From Alphaproteobacteria bacterium (GTDB lineage Bacteria; Pseudomonadota; Alphaproteobacteria; UBA6615), in NCBI GenBank assembly GCA_009694135.1, contig SHVS01000018.1:1-34459 (forward strand): a stretch of DNA of 34,459 nucleotides, read 5' to 3'. This document shows positions 17,252 through 26,263 of this stretch, piece after piece. Below the pieces are notes generated by a model. That model was not told the DNA's origin. It ran no database searches and worked only from the letters and a program-made list of their open reading frames with translations. A program made the translations under genes and the position numbers. Each line of letters begins with the position of its first letter. The first letter of the stretch is position 1.

Positions 17252-18676
17252 TTATTCGACGACCAGCTTGACGCGCGTTCCCGGCGGCACGCTGGATGCT
17301 ATGCCAAAACCGTTGAGCGCGAGGAAGCGCTCAAGCCGCAAATCGCCGACCGACATGCGCGCAGCCAGGCTCTCCAAGGTTTCGCCCGGAGCAACGCGCA
17401 CGACATTGACGTGCAGCGGCTGCACTTGCCGCGCCTCCTCGACCGAAAGGGCGCGGATCGAGGCCAGCGAACGGGCGATCTCGTCTTTCATCGTCTCAGA
17501 ATATTTGGCTGGCACGGCATAGCGCACCGACAACATGAACGAGGGGTCAAACTGGATTGCCGCCATGCGTATAAAGAACACTCCGCCGACGCGGCTCTCG
17601 ACCTGGGCATTGCCGGTCGCCGCCCGCATGCCGTTGATGGTCGCGTCCTCGACATCGGTCAGCTCGAGCCCGCGTGCGCCAAACTTGCGCAAGTATTCGG
17701 ACATCGACGCCAGCGTCACTCCGCGTAACTCGCGCCGTTCGATGTCCATGCTGGCGCCCTCCGGGCCGGCGGCGAACAGGCTCGCGCGGCCGGTGGCGAT
17801 GCTGAACTGGGCTGGCGCCTCGAAGGTCAGGCGCAAGCCGGAGTGATAGAATGCACGCCCGCGCACGACCCCGGAGTTGGGCAGGTCGCCGAACACCATC
17901 CCATTCACGATTTCCAGGTGGCGATCGTTGGTTGCGGCCGCAGGCTGCGGAAAGGCGGACTCGCGCAGTGCCGCCTCAACCAAGCCCAGACGTTCCATGA
18001 TCGCGCGTTGCGTGTCGGCGCGCACCGCGCTCGGCCGCCGCTGCAATTCCGAGAGGCGCGACAAAACCTCGAAATCGGCGGACACCTTGCGCAGCATCGC
18101 CGCCTGCGCCCAAGGGTCATAACCGGCGCGCACCATATAATCGAGGCTCAGCCGGTCGGCCTGCTCTTCGATTGTGAGGTTATAGGCCACAAGGGCCTCG
18201 CGGTTGCGCAAAATCTCCGGCGGAGCCGAGCTATGCGCATGGCCAAGCGTGACATGCGCCAACTCATGGGCGACGGGCGCCGCGACCTCGGCCTCGTTAT
18301 TCGCCGCCGCCAACAAGCCGCGCGTGACATAAATCCGGCCGGGAGGAAGCACATAGGCGCCGACGACCGGACTATCGAGCACGTAGTACTCGAAATTGAC
18401 GTTATCCGCGCCATAGCCGTCGGAAAAATCGATTTGCGAGGTCAGTTTTTCGCCAATCGCGATGACATAGCGGCGGACGATTGGATCGGTATAGAACCCG
18501 CCCATCGACGCCTCGAAGCGCCACCGCTGGAGTTCGGGCGATATTCCAGGGGTCGCACGCGCTTGCGCGATTTGCAGCTCGGCGCCTAGGGCCGGCGCGG
18601 CCGAGCTCAACTGTCCTGTTCCGGCGACCAGTGCCACGCCAAACGCGGCCAATAGGACAACCGTAAGACGACTCAT
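17252..18676 (-). CDS. Secreted M48 family metalloprotease with C-terminal LysM-like domain
   Basis: The protein has 474 residues and a signal peptide (LTVVLLAAFGVALVAGTG). The BepA/YfgC-type peptidase domain has the zinc site HELAH (His137, Glu138, His141) and the downstream third ligand in EEQADRLSLDYMVRAGYDP. The middle region resembles the Zn-protease-associated stretch of Rhodospirillales homologues. Residues about 425-474 (VAPGETLESLAARM through PGTRVKLVVE) match a LysM-like peptidoglycan-binding fold. It likely acts in the periplasm on outer-membrane protein quality control. It is divergent from the cytochrome c gene. Confidence 0.88.
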   Translation of the reverse strand: MSRLTVVLLAAFGVALVAGTGQLSSAAPALGAELQIAQARATPGISPELQRWRFEASMGGFYTDPIVRRYVIAIGEKLTSQIDFSDGYGADNVNFEYYVLDSPVVGAYVLPPGRIYVTRGLLAAANNEAEVAAPVAHELAHVTLGHAHSSAPPEILRNREALVAYNLTIEEQADRLSLDYMVRAGYDPWAQAAMLRKVSADFEVLSRLSELQRRPSAVRADTQRAIMERLGLVEAALRESAFPQPAAATNDRHLEIVNGMVFGDLPNSGVVRGRAFYHSGLRLTFEAPAQFSIATGRASLFAAGPEGASMDIERRELRGVTLASMSEYLRKFGARGLELTDVEDATINGMRAATGNAQVESRVGGVFFIRMAAIQFDPSFMLSVRYAVPAKYSETMKDEIARSLASIRALSVEEARQVQPLHVNVVRVAPGETLESLAARMSVGDLRLERFLALNGFGIASSVPPGTRVKLVVE

Positions 18677-18890
18677 GTTGGACTAACCGTACAAGAGAAT
18701 GATTACCAATGTCCATATATTGAATGAACGCGCCCTGGTTCGCGCCACGGGATTGCGCTACAGGCTTTGGCGGGCGATCGGGGCCGATGGAGCCGCGTGC
18801 AGCGTGGCGGCTGCAGCCGCAGTATAAGTATAAAGGACTGAAGCGGCGCGCGGGGTTGGTGCGCCGAGAGGGGTCAGAGGGGGAGCCGGA

Positions 18891-19220
18891 ATGAAGCGCT
18901 GGCCAAGCATGGCGCTCGTGCTGTTGACGCTTGCATGCACTCGGTCGGAGACAGATGCCCCGGGCGGCGCAAGCGCCGGACGGGACCTGGTCGAGCAGTA
19001 TTGCCTGGGGTGCCATACCGTGGCCACCGGCACCAAGAGCCGCCACCCCGACGCCCCGGCGCTGGCCGATGTCGCGCGGCGCTATCCGCCCGAGGATCTG
19101 GCCGAGGCGCTGGCCGAAGGCATCGCCGTCGGCCACCACGAGAGCGAAATGCCGGAGTTCGCCTTCGAACCGGCCGAGATCGACAACATCATCGCCTATC
19201 TGGATTCGCTGCGCCGCTAG
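18891..19220 (+). CDS. Small secreted c-type cytochrome
   Basis: The protein has 109 residues with an N-terminal export signal (MALVLLTLAC). The haem-binding motif CLGCH (Cys38, Cys41, His42) is typical of class I cytochromes, and the likely axial methionine is Met87 in SEMPEFAF. Cys16 after TLA could be a lipidation site, but the lipobox is not ideal. There is a good ribosome site (GAGGGGGAG) before the ATG. It probably serves as a periplasmic electron carrier; the partner oxidase or dehydrogenase is not in the window. The TATAAGTATAAAG stretch about 70 bases upstream may hold the promoter. Confidence 0.88.
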   Translation: MKRWPSMALVLLTLACTRSETDAPGGASAGRDLVEQYCLGCHTVATGTKSRHPDAPALADVARRYPPEDLAEALAEGIAVGHHESEMPEFAFEPAEIDNIIAYLDSLRR

Positions 19221-19231
19221 ATCTGCGGATA

Positions 19232-19501
19232 CTAAGCGGCGGCGCCGCGGCGTTCGTTGACAATCGAGGCCGCCGCCAGGTTCGTTTGCTGCAAGCGGAA
19301 CAGTTTGAGCGCGTATTCGGCGCGTTCGATATCGCGGGCGATCCGGTCCAGTTGGCGGTATTGCTCGCGCTCGCTGGTCAGCTGGGTCGTCTGTTCGTAA
19401 CGCGCGATGGAGCTCGCGAGCTTCACATAGCTCAGCTGAAGCTGGTTTTTCCAGCTATCAAGCAGATCGTAGGCGGTATTGCCGTTCTCATGACCGTCCA
19501 T
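19232..19501 (-). CDS. Small conserved-looking helical protein, function unknown
   Basis: This 89-residue, highly charged and helical protein (SEREQYRQLDRIARDIERAE) has no signal, membrane segment or cysteine. It probably forms a coiled coil. The ATG at 19501 has AGAGGG upstream. It is convergent with the cytochrome gene and faces away from groESL, so it is a single-gene unit. I do not recognise a family. Confidence 0.65.
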   Translation of the reverse strand: MDGHENGNTAYDLLDSWKNQLQLSYVKLASSIARYEQTTQLTSEREQYRQLDRIARDIERAEYALKLFRLQQTNLAAASIVNERRGAAA

Positions 19502-19605
19502 GGCACCCTCTTTTGGAAGCAGTTGCGGGTTGGATTCTGACCCGGCTCTCGTGAATCCTGGGTAAACCCTCTCGCCCCTATCGCATGGAAAACTCTCCCT
19601 GGCCC

Positions 19606-19634
19606 TTGACGGTCAGGGCGCGCAATACAACATT
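19606..19634 (+). promoter_or_regulatory. Likely groESL promoter (TTGACG-N17-AACATT)
   Basis: The -35 box TTGACG (19606-19611), a 17-bp spacer and a -10-like AACATT (19629-19634) lie just ahead of the CIRCE operator. The CCCTTGAC context would also suit a heat-shock sigma factor (RpoH). The assignment is by pattern only. Confidence 0.5.
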
Positions 19635-19640
19635 CCAGCT

Positions 19641-19667
19641 CTGGCACTCGCCATGGATGAGTGCTAA
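19641..19667 (+). promoter_or_regulatory. CIRCE operator (HrcA repressor site)
   Basis: The inverted repeat CTGGCACTC - 9 bases - GAGTGCTAA lies in the groES leader. The right arm and the spacer length match the CIRCE consensus exactly, and the left arm differs at two outer positions. HrcA bound here represses groESL until heat stress. No hrcA gene is in the window. Confidence 0.88.
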
Positions 19668-19700
19668 CTCATCCCCCGAACCCACTATTGGAGGTACCCC

Positions 19701-20018
19701 ATGAATTTCAAACCCCTGCATGACCGTGTGGTTGTGCGGCGCCTGGAAGAGGACGCGAAGACCAGCGGCGGGATCATCATTCCCGATACCGCCAAGGAAA
19801 AGCCGATGCAGGGCGAAGTGCTGGCCGTTGGGCCGGGCGCGCGCAATGACCGCGGCGAGTTGGTCCCGCTCGACGTCAAGGCCGGCGACCGGGTTTTGTT
19901 CGGCAAATGGTCGGGCACCGAGGTCAAGATCGGCGGCGACGAGCTGCTGATCATGAAGGAATCCGACATCATGGGCATCGTCGAAGGTGCCTCGAAATCC
20001 GCTCGCAAGGCCGCGTAA
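19701..20018 (+). CDS. groES: Co-chaperonin GroES
   Basis: The 105 residues include the Cpn10 signature [13 protein letters not shown] at the start and the mobile loop [19 protein letters not shown]. The roof loop is [12 protein letters not shown]. It forms the heptameric lid of the GroEL folding chamber. There is a strong ribosome site (GGAGGT) before the ATG. It sits 30 bases ahead of groEL and is controlled by the CIRCE site upstream. Confidence 0.97.
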   Translation: MNFKPLHDRVVVRRLEEDAKTSGGIIIPDTAKEKPMQGEVLAVGPGARNDRGELVPLDVKAGDRVLFGKWSGTEVKIGGDELLIMKESDIMGIVEGASKSARKAA

Positions 20019-21692
<1,674 letters not shown>

Positions 21693-21717
21693 GCCTTGCT
21701 CGAACGGACACGCTACC

Positions 21718-21748
21718 AAGGGGGCGCTTCGGCGCCCCCTTTCTTTTT
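21718..21748 (+). terminator. Intrinsic terminator after groEL
   Basis: A 10-bp stem AAGGGGGCGC with a TTCG tetraloop is followed by TCTTTTT. It lies 26 bases after the groEL stop. Confidence 0.9.
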
Positions 21749-21772
21749 CCCAACCGGCCCGTGAAAATGACT

Positions 21773-21798
21773 CGGGCCGCGGCAACCGCCGCGGCCCG
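21773..21798 (-). terminator. Possible terminator hairpin for the small membrane protein gene
   Basis: A 10-bp perfect stem (CGGGCCGCGG and its complement) has a 6-base loop. On the minus strand it follows the 82-residue gene and is succeeded by a weak T-rich stretch (AGTCATTTTC). It could work with the groEL terminator as a bidirectional block. Confidence 0.5.
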
Positions 21799-21825
21799 CT
21801 TCACTTGTATGAACGACAGGGGGAG

Positions 21826-22074
21826 CTAAGCCGTGTGCACCTGACCCCAATCGCTGCGGCCCGAGCTACCTGCGGTCGCGACCGAGCGGGTCAACATCAC
21901 GCCGATAAGGGCGCCGACAGCCGACACCGCCAAGGGAAGAAGCAGCGAAACCAAGGTACCGCCGCCGAGGCCGCTTTGGGGAGCGACGAACAGGATCGTC
22001 GCCACGCCATACTGCCCAACGATGAAGCCCATCGCCGCTGTAGCTCCGATCATCCCCGGAGTGTTTTTCGCCAT
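21826..22074 (-). CDS. Small two-helix membrane protein, function unknown
   Basis: This 82-residue protein has two hydrophobic helices, about 10-30 (AAMGFIVGQYGVATILFV) and 40-62 (LVSLLLPLAVSAVGALIGVM), with a Gly-rich turn between them and a short polar C-terminus. A GGAGG site lies eight bases before the ATG at 22074, which supports real translation. It stands alone between groESL and tRNA-His. I do not recognise a family. Confidence 0.65.
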   Translation of the reverse strand: MAKNTPGMIGATAAMGFIVGQYGVATILFVAPQSGLGGGTLVSLLLPLAVSAVGALIGVMLTRSVATAGSSGRSDWGQVHTA

Positions 22075-22246
22075 GGTCCGAGCCTCCGCCTCTGGCGCAA
22101 ACGAAATGCCCGCGCCGGTACAAGCGAGAGCTTAGGGGGGGCCGATGGCCTGCATCTTTGATCTGGAACAAAACTGCGCCCCCTGCGACCCCCGGTCGCG
22201 GAGGGTTCCAAAGGGTTATAAATTGGGTACCGGAGGGCGCGTGTAA

Positions 22247-22323
22247 TGGGGTGGCTAGAGGGACTTGAACCCTCGACCCCCAGATCCACAATCTGGTGCT
22301 CTAACCAACTGAGCTATAGCCAC
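22247..22323 (-). tRNA. tRNA-His (anticodon GTG)
   Basis: This is a 77-nt gene on the minus strand. The acceptor GTGGCTA pairs with TAGCCAC, the discriminator is C and CCA is encoded. The D-arm is AGCTCAGTTGGTTAGAGC, and the anticodon stem-loop CCAGATTGTGGATCTGG gives anticodon GTG. The base at 22324 encodes a G at position -1, the histidine identity element that pairs with C73. Confidence 0.96.
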
Positions 22324-22340
22324 CACACGCAGGGGCAGGT

Positions 22341-23534
22341 CTAGTCCCCACCCGCGCTCGCCGTCAAGCGATGGCCGCGAGTGAAGTAGCGTTCCAGCCG
22401 CTCCACGGCTGCATCCAGCACACTGTCCTGCTTGCAGATGCAGAAGCGCACATGGTCGCGCGGCCCGGATTCGGCATAGAAGGCGCTGACGGGAATGGCC
22501 GCCACCCCGGCCTCGATGGTTAGGCGGCGGCAAAAACTCACATCGTCGGCATCGTGGCCGAGCTTGGCGAAACCGGCGTTGAGAAAATAAGTGCCGGCGC
22601 TCGGCCGCGGGTCGAAGCCAAGGCGCGCGAGGCCCTGGGTCAGACGGTCGCGCTTGGCCTGCATCCGTTGCGCCAAGCCGGCGAAATAGGTGTCGTCGAG
22701 CGCCAGCCCGGCCGCGACCGCGTGCTGCAAATTGGGCGGGGTGGTGAACACCAGGAACTGGTGTGCCTTCGCGATCGGCGACAGCAGCGCCGGCGGGGCG
22801 GTGACGTAGCCGACCTTCCATCCGGTCATGGAAAAGGTTTTGCCGGCCGAGCCGATGCGCACGCAGCGCTCGCGCATCTCCGGCAAACACATCAGCGGCA
22901 GATGACCGGCACCATCGAACACCAAATGCTCGTAGACCTCGTCGCACAGCGCCACGGTGTCATGGCGGGCAAGCAGCCCAGCGAGAAAACCGAGTTCCTC
23001 GCGCTGAAAGACCTTGCCACAGGGGTTCATCGGCGAGTTGAGTATGAGCAGCTTGGTGCGCGGGCCGAAGGCCCCCGCCAGCGCCGCGCGCGGCAGGCGC
23101 CAGTCGGGCGGCTCCAGCCGCACCAACCGCGGTATGCCGCCGGCCAGGCGCACGATCGGCAGGTAGCTGTCATACAGGGGCTCGATCAGCACCACCTCAT
23201 CGCCCGGACTGACCAGGCCGAGAATGGACGCCGCCAACGCCTCGGTCGCTCCCGAGGTGACCAGCACCTCCTGCCGCCAATCCACCTCGAGGCTGTAGAA
23301 GCGCCGGTTATGCGCCGCGACCGCCTGTCGCAGTTCCGGTATTCCCATCATCGGCGGATACTGGTTTGACTGCTCGGTCAGCGCCATGACCGCGACCGCG
23401 ATCACGCTGTCCGGTCCTGGCTCGTCGGGGAAGCCCTGGCCGAGGTTTATCGCCCCATGCTCGCGCGCCAGGCCGCTCATGACCTCGAACACCGTGGTTC
23501 CGCCGCTGGCGAAGATGGCATTGCCTGAGCGCAT
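22341..23534 (-). CDS. Class I/II PLP-dependent aminotransferase
   Basis: This fold-type I aminotransferase of 397 residues resembles methionine/kynurenine-type transaminases (YbdL/KAT group). It starts [16 protein letters not shown]. The cofactor contacts are visible in [11 protein letters not shown] and [12 protein letters not shown], and the Schiff-base lysine is in [15 protein letters not shown]. The substrate-carboxylate arginine region is near the C-terminus (DHVRFCICK). A start at 23534 is preferred because AGGAAGG lies just upstream and the homologous sequence starts there. It is divergent from glnA and may pass amino groups in the same nitrogen economy, but the exact amino-acid substrate is not deducible. 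Confidence 0.88.
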   Translation of the reverse strand: MRSGNAIFASGGTTVFEVMSGLAREHGAINLGQGFPDEPGPDSVIAVAVMALTEQSNQYPPMMGIPELRQAVAAHNRRFYSLEVDWRQEVLVTSGATEALAASILGLVSPGDEVVLIEPLYDSYLPIVRLAGGIPRLVRLEPPDWRLPRAALAGAFGPRTKLLILNSPMNPCGKVFQREELGFLAGLLARHDTVALCDEVYEHLVFDGAGHLPLMCLPEMRERCVRIGSAGKTFSMTGWKVGYVTAPPALLSPIAKAHQFLVFTTPPNLQHAVAAGLALDDTYFAGLAQRMQAKRDRLTQGLARLGFDPRPSAGTYFLNAGFAKLGHDADDVSFCRRLTIEAGVAAIPVSAFYAESGPRDHVRFCICKQDSVLDAAVERLERYFTRGHRLTASAGGD

Positions 23535-23620
23535 GCGCCCTTCCTGTCCGCACAAGTCGACCCGGCCAGTTTCTCGCACGGCTGCGCGCAAGTCACGCGC
23601 CCGCTGCGACGCGAATCGCT

Positions 23621-23649
23621 TTGCCGGGACCGGGGCGCTTCGGCATAGT
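23621..23649 (+). promoter_or_regulatory. Candidate glnA promoter (TTGCCG-N17-CATAGT)
   Basis: A -35-like TTGCCG (23621-23626), a 17-bp spacer and a -10-like CATAGT (23644-23649) would give a leader of about 30 bases before the glnA ATG. I see no sigma-54 (GG-N10-GC) element in the intergenic region. Confidence 0.4.
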
Positions 23650-23686
23650 CCCGCGCCGCGACCGGCCCAAAACGGGGAGACGAAGG

Positions 23687-25096
23687 ATGTCAAGCGCCGA
23701 TAAAGTTCTCAAGCTGATCAAAGACAACGACGTGGAGTACGTGGACCTGCGCTTCACCGACCCGCGTGGCAAGTTGCAGCACACGACCCAGCATGTTTCG
23801 ACGATAAACGAAGAAATTTTGGCCGAAGGCATCATGTTCGACGGCTCCTCGATCGCCGGCTGGAAGGCGATCAACGAGTCCGACATGACGCTGATGCCCG
23901 ACTTTTCGACTGCGGTCATGGATCCTTTTGCCGCCCAGCCGCAGCTCAACATTATTTGCGACGTGTACGAGCCGACCTCGGGCGAGCCTTATGCGCGCGA
24001 TCCGCGCAGCTGCGGCAAGCGCGCCGAGGCATACCTCAAGTCGACCGGCGTTGCCGACACGGCTTATTTCGGTCCCGAGGCCGAATTCTTCGTGTTCGAC
24101 GACGTGCGTTTCGCCGTGACCATGAACCACGTCTTCTATCGCGTGGACGGCGAGGAAGCCCCGTGGAACACTGGCAAGGATTTGCCCGAGGGCAATCTCG
24201 GCCACCGTCCGCCGGTCAAGGGCGGCTATTTCCCGGTCGCCCCGGTCGACGCCTGCGTCGATCTGCGCGCCGAGATGCTGACCACGCTCAAGAACATGGG
24301 CGTCAAGGTCGAGAAGCACCACCACGAAGTGGCGCCCTCGCAGCACGAACTCGGCCTCGTCTTCGACACGCTGGTGAAGACGGCCGACAACATGCAGACG
24401 TATAAATACGTCGTGCATAATGTCGCGGCCTCCTATGGCAAGTCGGCGACCTTCATGCCGAAGCCGATCAAGGGCGATAACGGCTCCGGCATGCACTGCC
24501 ACCAGTCGCTATGGAAGAAGGGCAAGCCTTTGTTCGCCGGCTCGGGCTACGCCGATCTGTCGGAGATGTGCCTCTATTACATCGGCGGCGTGATCAAGCA
24601 TGCCAAGGCGATCAACGCCTTCACCAACCCGCTGACCAACAGCTACAAGCGGCTGGTGCCGGGCTACGAGGCGCCGGTGTTGCTTGCCTATTCAGCGCGC
24701 AACCGCTCGGCCTCGATCCGCATTCCGCATTCCGCGAGCCCCAAGGGCAAGCGCATCGAAGTGCGTTTCCCCGATCCAGGCGCCAACCCGTATCTCGGCT
24801 ATGTCGCCATGCTGATGGCCGGGCTCGACGGCATCCAGAAGAAGATCCACCCAGGCGATCCCCTGGACAAGAACCTTTACGACCTGCCGCCGAAGGAACT
24901 GGCCAAGGTTCCGACCGTGTGCGGCAGCCTGCGCGAGGCGCTGTCGGCGCTGGAAGCCGACCACGACTTCCTCACCAAGGGCGATGTGATGTCGAAGGAT
25001 CTGATCGAATCCTACATCGCGCTCAAGCACGAGGAAGTCATCAACTACGAGCACACGCCGCACCCGATCGAGTACCAGATGTACTATTCGGTCTAA
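23687..25096 (+). CDS. glnA: Glutamine synthetase type I
   Basis: The 469 residues are the standard GSI length. It ligates ammonia to glutamate using ATP. Visible signatures are [10 protein letters not shown], the metal-binding [13 protein letters not shown], the ATP region [13 protein letters not shown] with [13 protein letters not shown] before it, the Glu-flap segment [10 protein letters not shown] and the adenylylation tyrosine in NLYDLPPKE. The last feature indicates control by GlnE and PII. The ATG at 23687 has a GGAGACGAAGG site upstream. No glnB lies directly ahead, unlike the glnB-glnA operon of many alphaproteobacteria. It is followed by a hairpin. Confidence 0.98.
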   Translation: MSSADKVLKLIKDNDVEYVDLRFTDPRGKLQHTTQHVSTINEEILAEGIMFDGSSIAGWKAINESDMTLMPDFSTAVMDPFAAQPQLNIICDVYEPTSGEPYARDPRSCGKRAEAYLKSTGVADTAYFGPEAEFFVFDDVRFAVTMNHVFYRVDGEEAPWNTGKDLPEGNLGHRPPVKGGYFPVAPVDACVDLRAEMLTTLKNMGVKVEKHHHEVAPSQHELGLVFDTLVKTADNMQTYKYVVHNVAASYGKSATFMPKPIKGDNGSGMHCHQSLWKKGKPLFAGSGYADLSEMCLYYIGGVIKHAKAINAFTNPLTNSYKRLVPGYEAPVLLAYSARNRSASIRIPHSASPKGKRIEVRFPDPGANPYLGYVAMLMAGLDGIQKKIHPGDPLDKNLYDLPPKELAKVPTVCGSLREALSALEADHDFLTKGDVMSKDLIESYIALKHEEVINYEHTPHPIEYQMYYSV

Positions 25097-25124
25097 GAGG
25101 CGTTTCTGTCGGTTCGCTGAAGCA

Positions 25125-25154
25125 CGGGCGCCCGGTTGGGCGCTCGTCGCGTTT
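25125..25154 (+). terminator. Probable intrinsic terminator after glnA
   Basis: A 9-bp stem (CGGGCGCCC, GGTT loop, GGGCGCTCG with one G-T pair) is followed after a few bases by GTTTT. The T-run is short and displaced, so termination may be partial. It lies 28 bases after the glnA stop and before the convergent coiled-coil gene. Confidence 0.5.
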
Positions 25155-25161
25155 TCGGGGA

Positions 25162-25368
25162 TCAATCCAGCGCGGTCAGCACCCGCTTGGCTTCCTCGAA
25201 TTCCTCGCGCAGGCGCTTGAGCTTGTTGTAGCTGATCTCGACCGCCGCCGCGTCGGCCTTTTTTTCCTCGTCCAGCTTGGCCATTTGCAAGGCGAGGCCG
25301 ACGTAGTTCTTGCGCCGCCTCTCGGCCCAGCCGCGCAGCTTCAGGCGTTCTTCGTCACTGACCGGCAT
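25162..25368 (-). CDS. Small coiled-coil protein, function unknown
   Basis: This 68-residue, almost wholly charged and helical protein (KLKRLREEFEEAKRVL) has no membrane segment or cysteine. It is the third gene of a tight minus-strand set, 35 bases after the secreted protein gene. The upstream in-frame extension has no independent support. I chose the ATG at 25368, where the charged helical sequence begins. No family is recognised. Confidence 0.6.
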   Translation of the reverse strand: MPVSDEERLKLRGWAERRRKNYVGLALQMAKLDEEKKADAAAVEISYNKLKRLREEFEEAKRVLTALD

Positions 25369-25403
25369 TGCGTGTGTCTCCTCCTCTTGGACCGTAGATT
25401 TGA

Positions 25404-25769
25404 CTAGCGCGGCACGGCGACGGTGATCTCCTTGCCGCCGAAGCCGTTGATCGTCTCGCGCGCGCGCACTTTCACGCTGCGTTCGCCGTCGGGCACGCGC
25501 ACGCCGCCAAGCGATCGGGTGAACGGCTGCTCGTTGGGATGCGGCTGCAGCAGGACGCGCGTGCCGACGACCGTCCCATTGAGCAAAAGGACTTCCCAAC
25601 GATCGGTGAAATGCTCCGGCGTTTCGCCGTCGTGTTTCACGGTCACGTCGAAGCGGTAGCTGTCGCCGGTGCGAATGACCTCGACTTTGGTCACGTCGGC
25701 AGGGCCAGCCATAGCCGGTCCGGCCGCGATGACCGCCGCGATCGCGCCATGCGCAAGGCCGCGGTGCAT
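25404..25769 (-). CDS. Small secreted beta-rich protein, function unknown
   Basis: This 121-residue protein has a short signal peptide ending AMA before GPADVTK. The mature part of about 100 residues is rich in alternating hydrophobic and polar residues (SYRFDVTVKHDG, RWEVLLLNGTVVGTRVLL), which suggests an immunoglobulin-like beta sandwich. No cysteines are present. It starts three bases after the thioesterase stop, so translation is likely coupled. The gene lies between an acyl-CoA thioesterase and a coiled-coil protein. The function is not deducible. Confidence 0.75.
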   Translation of the reverse strand: MHRGLAHGAIAAVIAAGPAMAGPADVTKVEVIRTGDSYRFDVTVKHDGETPEHFTDRWEVLLLNGTVVGTRVLLQPHPNEQPFTRSLGGVRVPDGERSVKVRARETINGFGGKEITVAVPR

Positions 25770-25772
25770 CGC

Positions 25773-26180
25773 CTAGCCCGCGCGCTCTTGCGATACCAGC
25801 CGCGGCCGGCGGTCGGCGTCGATGGCAACGAAGGTGAACACGCCCTGGGTCACTTTGATCGGCCCGGAGCCGGCGCGGCGCTCGGCCCAGGCCTCGATCC
25901 GGTAGGTCATCGAGCTGCGCCCGACGCGCAGCAACTCGACATAGGCCGAGAGCACGTCGCCAATGAACACCGGGCGGTGAAACTCCATCCGGTCGATGGC
26001 GACCGTCGCCACCCTTCCGCGCGCGCGCCGAGCCGCCGCCGCGCCGCCAGCCAAATCCATCTGCGCCAAGAGCCAGCCGCCGAAGATATCGCCCGACGCA
26101 TTGGCGTCAGCCGGCATCGCTACCGTGCGGATGGCCAGATCGCCACGCGGCGCTGGGTCGGCGTCTTCTTGTTCCGGCAT
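25773..26180 (-). CDS. Acyl-CoA thioesterase (YciA-like hotdog fold)
   Basis: The protein has 135 residues. The hotdog thioesterase motif NASGDIFGGWLLAQMDLAGG contains the catalytic Asp and helix of the YciA/ACOT family. MEFHRPVFIGDVLSAYVELLRVGRSSM is the matching second strand pair. It hydrolyses acyl-CoA esters in the cytoplasm; chain-length preference is not visible. It is the first gene of a three-gene minus-strand unit and divergent from parE. Confidence 0.9.
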   Translation of the reverse strand: MPEQEDADPAPRGDLAIRTVAMPADANASGDIFGGWLLAQMDLAGGAAAARRARGRVATVAIDRMEFHRPVFIGDVLSAYVELLRVGRSSMTYRIEAWAERRAGSGPIKVTQGVFTFVAIDADRRPRLVSQERAG

Positions 26181-26263
26181 CGGTTCGCCCCGCTCCGGCT
26201 AGACTCGTCATAGGCTTTGGCAAGTCTAGCACGGCTCGTGTATGTGGGCGGCAGATTCCAACT

